Origin: Kumtagia sp044326205
GTDB lineage: Bacteria; Pseudomonadota; Alphaproteobacteria; Rhizobiales; Rhizobiaceae
Direction: 5' to 3'
Assembly: GCF_044326205.1 (NCBI RefSeq)
Contig: NZ_JBIRCY010000042.1
Location: 5,235 to 69,234, forward strand
DNA: 64,000 nucleotides
Shown here piece by piece: positions 16,914 to 25,925 of this stretch. Positions within the stretch are counted from its first letter, which is position 1. Every line of letters begins with the position of its first letter. A program made the translations under genes and the position numbers. The notes below the pieces were generated by a model. The model was given only the letters and a program-made list of their open reading frames with translations, did no database searches and had not been told where the DNA came from.

Positions 16914-18272
16914 ATGACCGATATCACGACGAATAACGACCTCCTCCCGGCGCCGGCCTGGGGGTATGCGCGGGTCGCGGACAGGGCGAGCCTGCCGGAG
17001 GTGAATTCGTCGATCGCCGTGCCCATCGGCGGCTCGTGGATGCGCAAGCTCCTGGCGTTTGCCGGCCCGGGCTACATGGTATCGGTCGGCTACATGGACC
17101 CCGGCAACTGGGCGACCGACCTCGCCGGCGGTTCGCAGTTCGGCTACACGCTGCTCTGCGTCATCCTGATTTCGAACCTGATGGCGATCCTCTTGCAGGC
17201 GCTAGCCGCGCGCCTCGGCATCGTTACCGGCCGCGACCTCGCACAGGCCTGCCGGGACAGTTTCCCGAGGCCCGTCAACTACGCGCTGTGGTTTGCCTGC
17301 GAACTCGCCATCATCGCTTGCGACCTTGCCGAAGTCATCGGCACGGCAATCGCGCTGCAGCTTCTGTTCGGCATCCCGCTGATCGGCGGCGCGCTGATCG
17401 CGGCACTCGACGCCTTCCTGCTGCTGCTCCTGATGAACCGCGGCTTCCGCTACCTCGAAGCCTTCGTCATCGCCCTGCTGATCGTCATTGCCGTCTGTTT
17501 CCTCGTGCAGATCGTCGCCGCCGCGCCGCCCGTCGCGGCGGTCCTGCGCGGCTTCATCCCGTCGTCGGAAGTCGTCACCAATCCGGCAATGCTCTACATC
17601 GCCATCGGCATCCTCGGTGCCACCGTCATGCCGCACAATCTCTACCTGCACTCCTCGATCGTGCAGACCCGCGCCTATCCGCGCACCGACGCGGGCAAGC
17701 GCGACGCCATCAAATGGGCGACCACCGATTCCACCATCGCCCTGATGCTGGCGCTGTTCATCAACGCCGCGATCCTGATCGTGGCGGCCGCCGTCTTCCA
17801 CGAGAACGGCCGCACCGACATCGCCGAAATCGGCCAGGCGCACGAGCTTCTGTCGCCGATGCTGGGCCTCGGCATCGCCTCGACGCTGTTCGCGGTGGCA
17901 TTGCTGGCGTCGGGCCTCAATTCGACGATCACGGCGACGCTCGCCGGCCAGATCGTCATGGAAGGCTTTTTGCGGCTGCGCCTGCCGCATCTGGCGCGGC
18001 GGCTCTTGACGCGCGGCATCGCCATCGTCCCGGTGGTGATCGTCACGGCGCTCTACGGCGAGAGCGGCACCGCCCATCTGCTGGTGCTCAGCCAGGTGAT
18101 CCTGTCGATGCAGCTTCCCTTCGCCGTCATCCCGCTGGTCTACTTCGTCGCCGACCGCAACAAGATGGGCATCTTCACCGTCCCCGCCTGGGTGTCCATA
18201 CTGGCCTGGATCGTAGCGGCGATCATCGTGGTGCTGAACCTGAAGCTGCTCTACGACACATTCCTCGGCTGA
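16914..18272 (+). CDS. mntH: Nramp-family divalent metal (Mn2+/Fe2+) transporter MntH
   Basis: A 452-residue proton-coupled Mn2+ importer with about eleven transmembrane helices. The helix-1 metal site DPGNWATDLAGG is intact and the helix-6 motif GATVMPHNLYLHS carries the conserved M and H. The ATG at 16914 (MTDITTNN) is chosen over an in-frame ATG at 16854, which lies too close to the promoter dyad. CAAGGG precedes it. It is divergent from mntR. Confidence 0.95.
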   Translation: MTDITTNNDLLPAPAWGYARVADRASLPEVNSSIAVPIGGSWMRKLLAFAGPGYMVSVGYMDPGNWATDLAGGSQFGYTLLCVILISNLMAILLQALAARLGIVTGRDLAQACRDSFPRPVNYALWFACELAIIACDLAEVIGTAIALQLLFGIPLIGGALIAALDAFLLLLLMNRGFRYLEAFVIALLIVIAVCFLVQIVAAAPPVAAVLRGFIPSSEVVTNPAMLYIAIGILGATVMPHNLYLHSSIVQTRAYPRTDAGKRDAIKWATTDSTIALMLALFINAAILIVAAAVFHENGRTDIAEIGQAHELLSPMLGLGIASTLFAVALLASGLNSTITATLAGQIVMEGFLRLRLPHLARRLLTRGIAIVPVVIVTALYGESGTAHLLVLSQVILSMQLPFAVIPLVYFVADRNKMGIFTVPAWVSILAWIVAAIIVVLNLKLLYDTFLG

Positions 18273-18339
18273 TCCGCGGCCCTCCCCCGTTGGCTGATTT
18301 CCGCCGCCTTCGGGTGGCGGACTTGCATTTGCCTGTTTC

Positions 18340-20289
18340 ATGACGACATTGACGCGTATGAGCACCTCGACTCAACCGGTACGCCTGCAGCGTCCCACGG
18401 ACCGGCGGCGGCGCGTCTCCGTCTCCGTCATCATGGCGCTGAGTTTTGGCACGCTGATCCTGCTGTCGATCGGCGGCGTGCTGGCGCTGACCGTCGGCGC
18501 CAATGTCCGCAACACCTTCGACCTGCTCGGCGCGCAGTCGACGCTGCTCGTCGACGCCATGGAGGATTCGCTGCGCACCGAGATGGGCCGCCCAGAAAGC
18601 GCGGTCGACGGGATCGCCCAGCTCTACGCGCAGGGCGAGTTCCGGATCGACGACGAGGATGCGACGGCGGCGGCACTCGCCGGGGCGCTTTCGGCCACGC
18701 CGCAAGCCACAGCCATGCTGATCTGCACGCCGGACATGGTCTGCCGGGGTGTCTCGCGCAGCATGGGCGGTGACGCGCCGGGGACGATCCGGCGATTTGC
18801 CCCCGAGGCCGAGAAGGCGCCGCAGACACTGGCCGCGCTGGAGCAGCGCCGCAAGGTCGACGGCCGCCGCTGGGGCGCTTTCGTGAACAACGAGCACGGC
18901 CTGTTCGCCCAGGTATCGGTGCCGTTGTCCCGGGACGGCGCGACGCAGGGCTGGGTGATCGCGGCGGTGGAACTGCAAAAACTTTCCGAGATCACGCAGC
19001 AGCTTTCCACCCGCTTCGGCACGCATGCCTTCATCCTCGACGGCGACGACCGCGTCCTGGCCGACCCGCGGCTGGCCGATCCCGCCACGCCGAAAGGCGG
19101 CATCATGCCGCTGATGCCGCTAGCCGCCTTCGGCGACCCGGTACTGGCCGCCTATCCCAAGCGCAAGGTGGAGGACCAGTTCGACGCGCGCCGCACCCGC
19201 GACGTGGAACTGGCGGAGATCGACCTGGACGGCGACCGGGATTCGTCCGAATGGTGGACCGACGAATCCACCTATATCGCCATCACCCGCGAGATTACCG
19301 GCTATGGCGAGCGGCCCTGGACGATCGGCGCGTATTTCAGGTCCAGCCAGATCGGCAGCGAGATCGAGCGCGTCGTCGGGTCCGCGATGCTGGGACTGGC
19401 CGCGATGGCGGCGGCGGTCATCGTCGCGATCCTGCTCGGCAGGCGACTATCCCGCCCCATCAAGGCGATCGCCGGCCAGGCGACGCGCGTTGCCAACTTC
19501 GACCTCGACGGGCTGACGCCGCTGCCGCGCAGCCGGGTGCTGGAAATCGACGACCAGGCCTCGGCCTTCAACGCCATGCTGATCGGCCTGCGCGCTTTCT
19601 CAACGTATATCCCGCGCTCGCTCGTCGCAAAACTCGTCCGCAGCGGCGAGATCGGCGTCGTCGAATCGCGCGAAGCGATGGTCACCGTCATGTTCACCGA
19701 TATCGCCGACTTCACGGCGCTCTCGGAGCGCATGGGCGCGGCCGAGGCGGCGAAACTGCTCAACCGCCATTTCGCCATCCTGTGCCGCGCCGTCGACGCC
19801 GAAGGCGGCACGGTCGACAAGTTTTTGGGCGACGGCATGATGGCCTTCTTCGGCGCGCCCGACCATCTGAAGGGACATGCGGCAGCGGCCGTGCGCGCCG
19901 CCGCCGTGATCCGCGAGGAACTGGAGGCAGACAACCGGCTGGCGGCGGCGGAAGGCCGGACGGCGCTCAGGGTGCGCATCGGCATCCATACGGGCTCCGT
20001 CATCGTCGGCAATATCGGCGCCTCCGACCGCGTCAACTACACGATCATCGGCGACACGGTGAATGTCAGCCAGAGGCTGCAAGGGCTGGGCAAGGTGCTC
20101 ACGCCCAATGCCACGACGGCCATCGCCATTTCCGCCGAGACGGCGTCGCGGCTCGACGAGCGCTTCGAAACGATCCCTTCAGGGACGCACATGCTGCGCG
20201 GCCGTGGCGAAGCCATGGAGGTCTTTCTGGTCGGCGAGGTCCATGCCGTCACGCCGGCCATCGGCGGGCGCGAGGCGAGCGCGGCTTAA
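18340..20289 (+). CDS. membrane class III adenylate/guanylate cyclase with sensor domain and HAMP
   Basis: 649 residues. A transmembrane helix (about 29-53), a ~290-residue extracytoplasmic region of Cache-like character, a second helix (about 345-367), a HAMP linker (RRLSRPIKAIAGQATRVA) and a C-terminal cyclase domain (about 445-620). Catalytic features are intact: metal-binding TDIADFT (about 453-459), KFLGDGMMAFFG with the purine-specifying Lys and second Asp, and GDTVNVSQR with transition-state Asn/Arg. The extracellular region has two Cys (LICTPDMVC) that could pair. No neighbouring partner gene; its stimulus is unknown. Confidence 0.9.
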   Translation: MTTLTRMSTSTQPVRLQRPTDRRRRVSVSVIMALSFGTLILLSIGGVLALTVGANVRNTFDLLGAQSTLLVDAMEDSLRTEMGRPESAVDGIAQLYAQGEFRIDDEDATAAALAGALSATPQATAMLICTPDMVCRGVSRSMGGDAPGTIRRFAPEAEKAPQTLAALEQRRKVDGRRWGAFVNNEHGLFAQVSVPLSRDGATQGWVIAAVELQKLSEITQQLSTRFGTHAFILDGDDRVLADPRLADPATPKGGIMPLMPLAAFGDPVLAAYPKRKVEDQFDARRTRDVELAEIDLDGDRDSSEWWTDESTYIAITREITGYGERPWTIGAYFRSSQIGSEIERVVGSAMLGLAAMAAAVIVAILLGRRLSRPIKAIAGQATRVANFDLDGLTPLPRSRVLEIDDQASAFNAMLIGLRAFSTYIPRSLVAKLVRSGEIGVVESREAMVTVMFTDIADFTALSERMGAAEAAKLLNRHFAILCRAVDAEGGTVDKFLGDGMMAFFGAPDHLKGHAAAAVRAAAVIREELEADNRLAAAEGRTALRVRIGIHTGSVIVGNIGASDRVNYTIIGDTVNVSQRLQGLGKVLTPNATTAIAISAETASRLDERFETIPSGTHMLRGRGEAMEVFLVGEVHAVTPAIGGREASAA

Positions 20290-20327
20290 AAAAACAGCCT
20301 CCATTGCCGGACCAACGGCAAATAGCA

Positions 20328-20353
20328 GGCGGGCTCCCTCTCGGGAGCCCGCC
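20328..20353 (-). terminator. hairpin ending the agl operon
   Basis: A perfect 11-base GC-rich stem (GGCGGGCTCCC with its complement) around a TCTC loop in the convergent gap between the cyclase and aglK. The minus strand reads TGCTATTTG after the stem, so it may end the agl transcript; no strong T-run on either side. Confidence 0.55.
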
Positions 20354-20379
20354 GCAAAGGCGCCAGACGGGAGGAGGGG

Positions 20380-21489
20380 TCAGGCAGCCTTCGCCTCGAC
20401 GCGCGGACGCGCGAAAGACAAACCACTGGCGTCGAAGATATGCAGGTCGCCGGGGTCGGCGGAAAGCCTGAGCGTCGAGCCGCGCTTGATGTCGGCATTG
20501 CCGGGCAGCTTCGCCACGATCGGTTCGTTCGGACGGCCGATGTCGAGATAGACCAGTTGCACCTCGCCAAGCTGCTCGATGTAATCGACCAGGCCCTCGA
20601 ACAGGAAACTGTCGCCGGCCGCCTGCGAAAGATCCTCCGGGCGCACCCCGAAGCTGATGGTGGAGCCGACACTCTCGGCGGGCGTCGACACCGGCACGCT
20701 GATCTTGCGGCCGAAGACGTCGACCTGCGACGGCAGGCCCGGCTTGCTCAGCGTCGCCGGCAGGATGTTCATGGCAGGCGAGCCGATGAACTGGGCGACG
20801 AACAGGTTGCCGGGGTGTTTGTAGAGCTCCATCGGTGTGCCGACCTGCTCGATGCGCCCCTCCTTGAGCACGACGATGCGGTCGGCCAGCGTCATCGCCT
20901 CGACCTGGTCGTGGGTAACGTAGATCATCGTCGTGTTCGGCATCGATTCCTTGAGCTTGGCGATCTCGATGCGGGTGGCGACGCGCAGGGCGGCGTCGAG
21001 ATTCGACAGCGGCTCGTCGAACAGGAAGACTTTCGGGTTGCGCACGATTGCGCGGCCGATGGCGACGCGCTGGCGCTGGCCGCCGGACATCGCCTTGGGC
21101 AGGCGGTCGAGCAGCTTGGTCAGTTGCAGGATCTCGGCGGCGTTCTTGACGCGCTTGTCGATCTCCTCCTTGCTTTCGCGGGCGATGCGCATGGAGAAGG
21201 CCATGTTGTCGTAGACGGTCATGTGTGGATAGAGCGCGTAGGACTGGAACACCATGGCGATGCCGCGCTTCGACGGCGGCACGTCGTTGACGACTTCGCC
21301 CGCGATCTTCAGTTCTCCCGAGGTGATCTCCTCCAGTCCAGCTATGGTGCGCAGCAGCGTGGACTTGCCGCAGCCGGACGGTCCGACGAAGACGATGAAC
21401 TCGCCGGACTGGATGTCGAGGTCGATGCCGTGAAGCGTGTAGAGGTTGCCGTAAGCCTTCTTGACGTTCCTGAGGGTGAGATCAGCCAT
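20380..21489 (-). CDS. aglK: alpha-glucoside ABC transporter ATP-binding protein AglK
   Basis: A 369-residue CUT1 ATPase: Walker A GPSGCGKST, VFQSYALYPHM Q-loop, MSGGQRQR signature, VFLFDEPLSNLD Walker B, YVTHDQVEAM switch and a C-terminal regulatory domain with FGVRPEDL. As last gene of aglEFGAK it should energise AglF/AglG. 30 bases separate it from aglA. Gene order matches the Sinorhizobium meliloti agl locus, which imports sucrose, maltose and trehalose. Confidence 0.93.
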   Translation of the reverse strand: MADLTLRNVKKAYGNLYTLHGIDLDIQSGEFIVFVGPSGCGKSTLLRTIAGLEEITSGELKIAGEVVNDVPPSKRGIAMVFQSYALYPHMTVYDNMAFSMRIARESKEEIDKRVKNAAEILQLTKLLDRLPKAMSGGQRQRVAIGRAIVRNPKVFLFDEPLSNLDAALRVATRIEIAKLKESMPNTTMIYVTHDQVEAMTLADRIVVLKEGRIEQVGTPMELYKHPGNLFVAQFIGSPAMNILPATLSKPGLPSQVDVFGRKISVPVSTPAESVGSTISFGVRPEDLSQAAGDSFLFEGLVDYIEQLGEVQLVYLDIGRPNEPIVAKLPGNADIKRGSTLRLSADPGDLHIFDASGLSFARPRVEAKAA

Positions 21490-21519
21490 GTTGTCCTCCC
21501 TTGTTTTTCTCCGACGCGA

Positions 21520-23187
21520 TCAGGCCAGACGCCCGAACCACGCCCCATATCCGTCGAGGCGGATCGCGCCGCCGTCCAACGCACCTGAAAATCCATGCCC
21601 GGCGAGCGGCTGCACGATGCGCCCGCCGCCGAGGTCGACCGTTGCCGGTCCTGACCCCAGATTGAAGGCGCAGACTATCTCCTCGTTGCCGTAGCGGCGG
21701 CTGAAGGCGACCGCGTCACCATCGGCGGAGACGAATTCGATCTCGCCCTTGGCGAAGGCCGGATAGGTCTTTCTGAAGGCCAGGAAGCGCCGGTAGTGTT
21801 CGAGCAGCGACGCGGCATCGCCCCTCTGGGTATCGACGGCCAGCCCAAGATGTTCGGCCGGAACGGGCAGCCACGGTTTTTCCGTCGAGAACCCGCCATT
21901 GTTGGCTTTCGAATCCCAAACCATTGGCGTGCGGCAGCCGTCGCGGCCCTTGAATTCCGGCCAGAAGCGGATGCCGTAGGGGTCCTGCAGATCCTCGAAG
22001 GCGAGATCGGCCTCGGTCAGGCCGAGTTCCTCCCCCTGATAGATACAGACCGAGCCCCGCAGCGACATCAGCAGCGCAGAGATCACTTTCAGATAGGCGG
22101 TGCGGTCGGCCTCACCCTCGCCCCAGCGAGAGGCGTGGCGCTTCACGTCGTGATTGGAGAAGGCCCAGCAGGCCCAGCCGTCACTGGCAACGCGGCCGAA
22201 ATCCTCCAGCACCGTTTTCACTTTCGGCGCGCTGATCTTCTCCGGCGCGAGGAAATCAAAGGCGTAGCACATCTGAACGCGGTCGCCGCCGCCGGTGTAG
22301 TCGGCAACGACCTGCAATCCGCGTTGCGAATCGCCGACCTCGCCGACCGCTGCGGCCGCAGGATATTCGTCGAGCAGCGCGCGGAAGCGCCGGAGGAACT
22401 CGATATTCTCCGGCCGGCTCTTGTCGTAGATATGGTCCTGGTAGTTGTAGGGATTGACCGAGGGCGCGGTCTGGTCGTTGCGCTCGGAGGGAGGCAGCGC
22501 CGGATTGTCCTCCAGCCCCTGGCTGTGGAAATAGAAGTTGATCGTATCCAGCCGGAACCCGTCGACGCCACGTTCCAGCCAGAACCGGGTGACGTCGAGC
22601 AACGCGTCCTGGACTTCCCGGTTGTGGAAGTTGAGGTCCGGCTGCTCCGACAGGAAGTTGTGCATAAAATATTGCTGACGGCGCGTATCCCACGCCCAGG
22701 CCGAGCCGCCGAAGATCGACAGCCAGTTGTTGGGCGGCGTGCCGTCCGGTTTTGCATCGGCCCAGACATACCAGTCGGCCTTGGGATTGGTGCGGCTGGA
22801 GCGGCTTTCCTTGAACCATGGATGCACGTCGGCGGTGTGGGAGATCACCTCGTCCATCATCACCTTGAGGCCGAGCCGGTGCGCCTCGGCGATCAGCGCG
22901 TCGAAATCCGAAAGCGTGCCGAACATCGGGTCGACGTCGCAATAGTCCGACACGTCGTAGCCGAAATCCTTCATCGGCGACTTGCAGAACGGCGATATCC
23001 AGATCGCGTCCGCGCCGAGGTCGGCGATGTAGGGCAAGCGGCGGATGATACCCCTCAGATCGCCGATGCCGTCGCCGTTGGAGTCCTGGTAGCTGCGCGG
23101 ATAGATCTGGTAGATCACTGCGCCGCGCCACCAGTCGCGGTCCGGCGCGGTCTCGGGCCGCTCGACCCTGCGTGCTGCCGATTGCAT
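21520..23187 (-). CDS. aglA: GH13 alpha-glucosidase AglA
   Basis: A 555-residue cytoplasmic alpha-glucosidase of the oligo-1,6-glucosidase/alpha-glucosidase group. Conserved GH13 regions are present: region I DEVISHTADVHPWF, region II GFRLDTINFY (nucleophile Asp), region III VGEVGD (acid/base Glu) and region IV FSNHDVKR (stabilising Asp). Region I reads SHT where many family members have NHT. It hydrolyses the alpha-glucosides brought in by AglEFGK. It starts 3 bases after the aglG stop. Confidence 0.93.
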   Translation of the reverse strand: MQSAARRVERPETAPDRDWWRGAVIYQIYPRSYQDSNGDGIGDLRGIIRRLPYIADLGADAIWISPFCKSPMKDFGYDVSDYCDVDPMFGTLSDFDALIAEAHRLGLKVMMDEVISHTADVHPWFKESRSSRTNPKADWYVWADAKPDGTPPNNWLSIFGGSAWAWDTRRQQYFMHNFLSEQPDLNFHNREVQDALLDVTRFWLERGVDGFRLDTINFYFHSQGLEDNPALPPSERNDQTAPSVNPYNYQDHIYDKSRPENIEFLRRFRALLDEYPAAAAVGEVGDSQRGLQVVADYTGGGDRVQMCYAFDFLAPEKISAPKVKTVLEDFGRVASDGWACWAFSNHDVKRHASRWGEGEADRTAYLKVISALLMSLRGSVCIYQGEELGLTEADLAFEDLQDPYGIRFWPEFKGRDGCRTPMVWDSKANNGGFSTEKPWLPVPAEHLGLAVDTQRGDAASLLEHYRRFLAFRKTYPAFAKGEIEFVSADGDAVAFSRRYGNEEIVCAFNLGSGPATVDLGGGRIVQPLAGHGFSGALDGGAIRLDGYGAWFGRLA

Positions 23188-23190
23188 CGA

Positions 23191-24357
23191 TCAACCTCCC
23201 TTGACGGAGCCCGCGAGCAGGCCGCGGACGAAATAGCGCTGTAGCGAGAAGAACACGATCAGCGGCACGATGATGGTGACGAAGGCCGAGGTCGTGAGGA
23301 TCTCCCAGTCGCCGCCGCGCGAGCCGAGCAGGGCGTTCAACCTCGCGGTCAGCACAAGCTGGTCGGCGTCTGTCCGCAGGAAAACCATCGCCACCAGCAG
23401 ATCGTTCCACACCCACAGGAACTGGAAGATTGCGAAGGAGGCGAGCACCGGGAAGGACAGCGGCAGCACGATCTTGATAAATATCTCGAAGTCGCTGGCG
23501 CCGTCGATGCGGGCCGATTCCATCAGCTCGCGCGGCAGGCCGGCCATGTAGCTCCTGAGCAGATAGATGGCGAAGGGCAGGCCGAAGCCGGTATGTGCCA
23601 GCCAGATGCCAAGATAGGTCTTGGCCGGAACGCCGAAGAAGGCGCCGACGCCGTTGTAGAGCTTCAAGAGTGGGATGAGCGACATCTGCAGCGGCACGAC
23701 GAGCAGGCCGATGATGACGGCGATCAGCAGCGCGCGGCCGGGGAAGCGCATCCAGGCAAGCGCATAGGCGGCGAAGGCGGCGATCAGGATAGGGATGATG
23801 GTCGCCGGGATGGTCACCGTCAGCGAGTTGATGAAGGAGCGGCCGATGCCTTCGGAAAACAGCACCGTCTCGTAGTTCTCGGTGGTGAAGCGCGGCGGCG
23901 CCGAGGAGGCGAAATAGACACGCTGGCCGCGCTCGCCCTCGAAGGCCTTGGGCGATGCCATGACGAAGCTGCCGTTGGCATTGAGCTGCAGCGTGACGCC
24001 GTCGCCGAGATCGGCGGCGGTGCCGGCTTTGTGCTCGGTTGGTGCTGCCGCCTTGGTGCCGAAGGCGCTGATGTCGCGGGGCGTAGCGTCGCCGAAGATG
24101 TTGCCCTCGATGACGAATTTTCCGTCCTTCTCGGTCTGCGCCGAGGCGGCCGGCAGCCGGCCCGCCTCGGTCTGGCTGGAGCTTGCGAAGGAACTCCACC
24201 AGCCCGACGCGATGATCTGGTCCTTGTCACGCAGCGACGAGACGAGGATGCCGAGCGTCGGGATCGTCCAGACGACGACGAAGAAGAGCACGGCGATGTG
24301 GACGCCGAAGCGGCCGAAGAAGGATTTGCCGGCCGATTTGCCGCTAGCCTGCGCCAT
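23191..24357 (-). CDS. aglG: alpha-glucoside ABC transporter permease AglG
   Basis: A 388-residue MalG-type permease. Unlike ordinary MalG proteins it has a ~110-residue periplasmic insert after helix 1 (roughly residues 45-155), a feature of AglG homologues. The EAA loop is GLPRELMESARIDGASDFEIFIKIVLP. GGGAGG lies 11 bases before the ATG, and that ribosome-binding site falls in one arm of a ~32-base inverted repeat, so translation could be affected by RNA folding. Confidence 0.92.
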   Translation of the reverse strand: MAQASGKSAGKSFFGRFGVHIAVLFFVVVWTIPTLGILVSSLRDKDQIIASGWWSSFASSSQTEAGRLPAASAQTEKDGKFVIEGNIFGDATPRDISAFGTKAAAPTEHKAGTAADLGDGVTLQLNANGSFVMASPKAFEGERGQRVYFASSAPPRFTTENYETVLFSEGIGRSFINSLTVTIPATIIPILIAAFAAYALAWMRFPGRALLIAVIIGLLVVPLQMSLIPLLKLYNGVGAFFGVPAKTYLGIWLAHTGFGLPFAIYLLRSYMAGLPRELMESARIDGASDFEIFIKIVLPLSFPVLASFAIFQFLWVWNDLLVAMVFLRTDADQLVLTARLNALLGSRGGDWEILTTSAFVTIIVPLIVFFSLQRYFVRGLLAGSVKGG

Positions 24358-24358
24358 C

Positions 24359-24627
24359 AGACCATGACCTCCCTATCTGAACCCGTTCTGCCGGTGGGAA
24401 TTTGTTCCAAGGTCGAGGGCTTCGCCGAGGGTCGTGGTGGCGCCACGACCGAGTCGAAGACCGAAGGATTTGGGGCAAATTCACCCGGCCCCACGGGTTT
24501 CCGGGCGGCGGGCGCCCACTTTGTCGGCTCGCATGGCCGATGTCCCATATCGGCCTGTGCGACCCTCCGCGTGGGTCGCCTCGCCGTCCGAGAAACAGAA
24601 CTGGTTCCAGATAGGGAGGTCATGGTC
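24359..24627. repeat. aglF-aglG intercistronic inverted repeat element
   Basis: Arms at 24359-24390 and 24596-24627 are inverted copies of about 32 bases with one substitution and one inserted base (core ATAGGGAGGTCATGGTCT). They exactly fill the gap from just after the aglF stop to just before the aglG start. The loop of about 205 bases has smaller dyads, for example GTCGTGGTGGCGCCACGAC near 24433. In the transcript the distal arm contains the aglG ribosome-binding site, so a long stem would cover it. Confidence 0.85.
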
Positions 24628-25641
24628 TCAGTGCCCTCCCGTTTCCTTGTTCGCCTGGCGGATGTTCCAGATCATGATCGGCAGCACGGCGATCATGATG
24701 ATGATCGCAATCGTGGCGCCGCGGCCGAAATCGCCGCCGCCGCGGAACATCCAGTCGAACATCAGGTTGGCCAGAACCTGGCTGTTCCACTGACCGTTGG
24801 TCATGGTCAGCACGATGTCGAAGACCTTCAGCACCAGGATGGTGATGGTGGTCCAGACCACCATGATGGTGCCCCAGATCTGCGGGATCATGATCTTCCA
24901 GAAGATCTGGAACGGCGTGGCGCCGTCGATGACCGCGGCTTCGATCGTCTCTTCCGGAATGCCGCGCAGCGCGGAGGACAGGATGACCATGGCGAAGCCG
25001 GTCTGGATCCAGATCAGGATGATCATCAGGAAGAAGTTGTTCCAGAAGGGCAGCGATATCCAGACCTGAGGCTCGCCGCCGAGGCCCTGGATGATGGCGT
25101 TGAGGATGCCGATCTGCGTCTGGCCTTCACCCTTGTACTCGTAGACGAACTTCCAGATGACGCTGGCGCCGACGAAGGAGATGGCGAGCGGCAGGAAGAT
25201 CAGGCTCTTGGCGATCGTGCCCCACCATATCTTGTCGGTGAGCACCGCGATCACCAGCCCGAGGAAGGTGCAGGCAGCAGGCACGACGATCAGCCACCAC
25301 AGATTGTTGACGATCGAATTCAGGAACTCGCGGTCGCCGAACGCCCATGCGTAGTTGGCGAAGCCGACGAAATGGTCGTCGCCCTTGTCGCGGAACGACA
25401 GGATCAGCGTCGCGACCACCGGATAGATCAGGTAGATCGTCATGATGATCAGCGCCGGCCCGATGAACAGCCAGGGCCGGATCACACCCTGCCGTCGCAG
25501 ATTGTCGATCGCCGCAGCGCCACTGACCCCACGCGACGGGAAGACCAGGTCGAGGGCTTTGTTGGCGCCCCAGAAATAGGCGACGCAACCGCCGACGCCG
25601 ATGATGATGACCAGAATTGCCGAGAACAACTGGGTAGCCAT
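24628..25641 (-). CDS. aglF: alpha-glucoside ABC transporter permease AglF
   Basis: A 337-residue MalF-type permease. It has an extra N-terminal helix (LFSAILVIIIGVGGCVAYFWG) followed by the standard six; the EAA motif is IPEETIEAAVIDGATPFQIFWKIMIP. The ATG at 25641 has GGGGAGG at ideal distance, so a longer upstream reading is rejected. A gap of 285 bases with hairpins separates it from aglE. Confidence 0.92.
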   Translation of the reverse strand: MATQLFSAILVIIIGVGGCVAYFWGANKALDLVFPSRGVSGAAAIDNLRRQGVIRPWLFIGPALIIMTIYLIYPVVATLILSFRDKGDDHFVGFANYAWAFGDREFLNSIVNNLWWLIVVPAACTFLGLVIAVLTDKIWWGTIAKSLIFLPLAISFVGASVIWKFVYEYKGEGQTQIGILNAIIQGLGGEPQVWISLPFWNNFFLMIILIWIQTGFAMVILSSALRGIPEETIEAAVIDGATPFQIFWKIMIPQIWGTIMVVWTTITILVLKVFDIVLTMTNGQWNSQVLANLMFDWMFRGGGDFGRGATIAIIIMIAVLPIMIWNIRQANKETGGH

Positions 25642-25725
25642 GGATTCCTCCCCTCTATGAGGACCGATGCCTTTAGCTTTGCTCGCGTGCTCGAACGCCG
25701 GAAACCGGCGGATGCCGATGGAGCC

Positions 25726-25757
25726 GGCAGGCGGACGTTGCCCCTCGCCCGCCTGCC
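25726..25757 (-). repeat. hairpin-rich aglE-aglF spacer
   Basis: A 9-base stem (GGCAGGCGG paired with CCGCCTGCC) with a 14-base loop is the clearest of several dyads in the 25642-25925 spacer. No gene is seen in the spacer. Such structures after a binding-protein gene usually protect that message or reduce read-through, giving more AglE than AglF/G. Confidence 0.5.
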
Positions 25758-25925
25758 GACGCCCCCTACCCACATGGAGAGGGCGGAAGTTGTGCCGGCC
25801 TTCGCCACCCGCAAGGTTTGGCGACAGGCCAAAGGGCTTGCGGAAGCCCTCTCCCTCCTACGGGAAGAGGGCGGCCGGTAAGGGCAGCGATGCCGGGCGG
25901 GCAGGCGCTGCCATTGAGCGGAGGT

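Noticed and set aside
23593..25881. 762-codon plus-strand frame opposite aglG, aglF and their gap
   Set aside because: It spans two recognised permease genes on the other strand and has shadow-type composition (Asp/His/Gln/Arg-rich).
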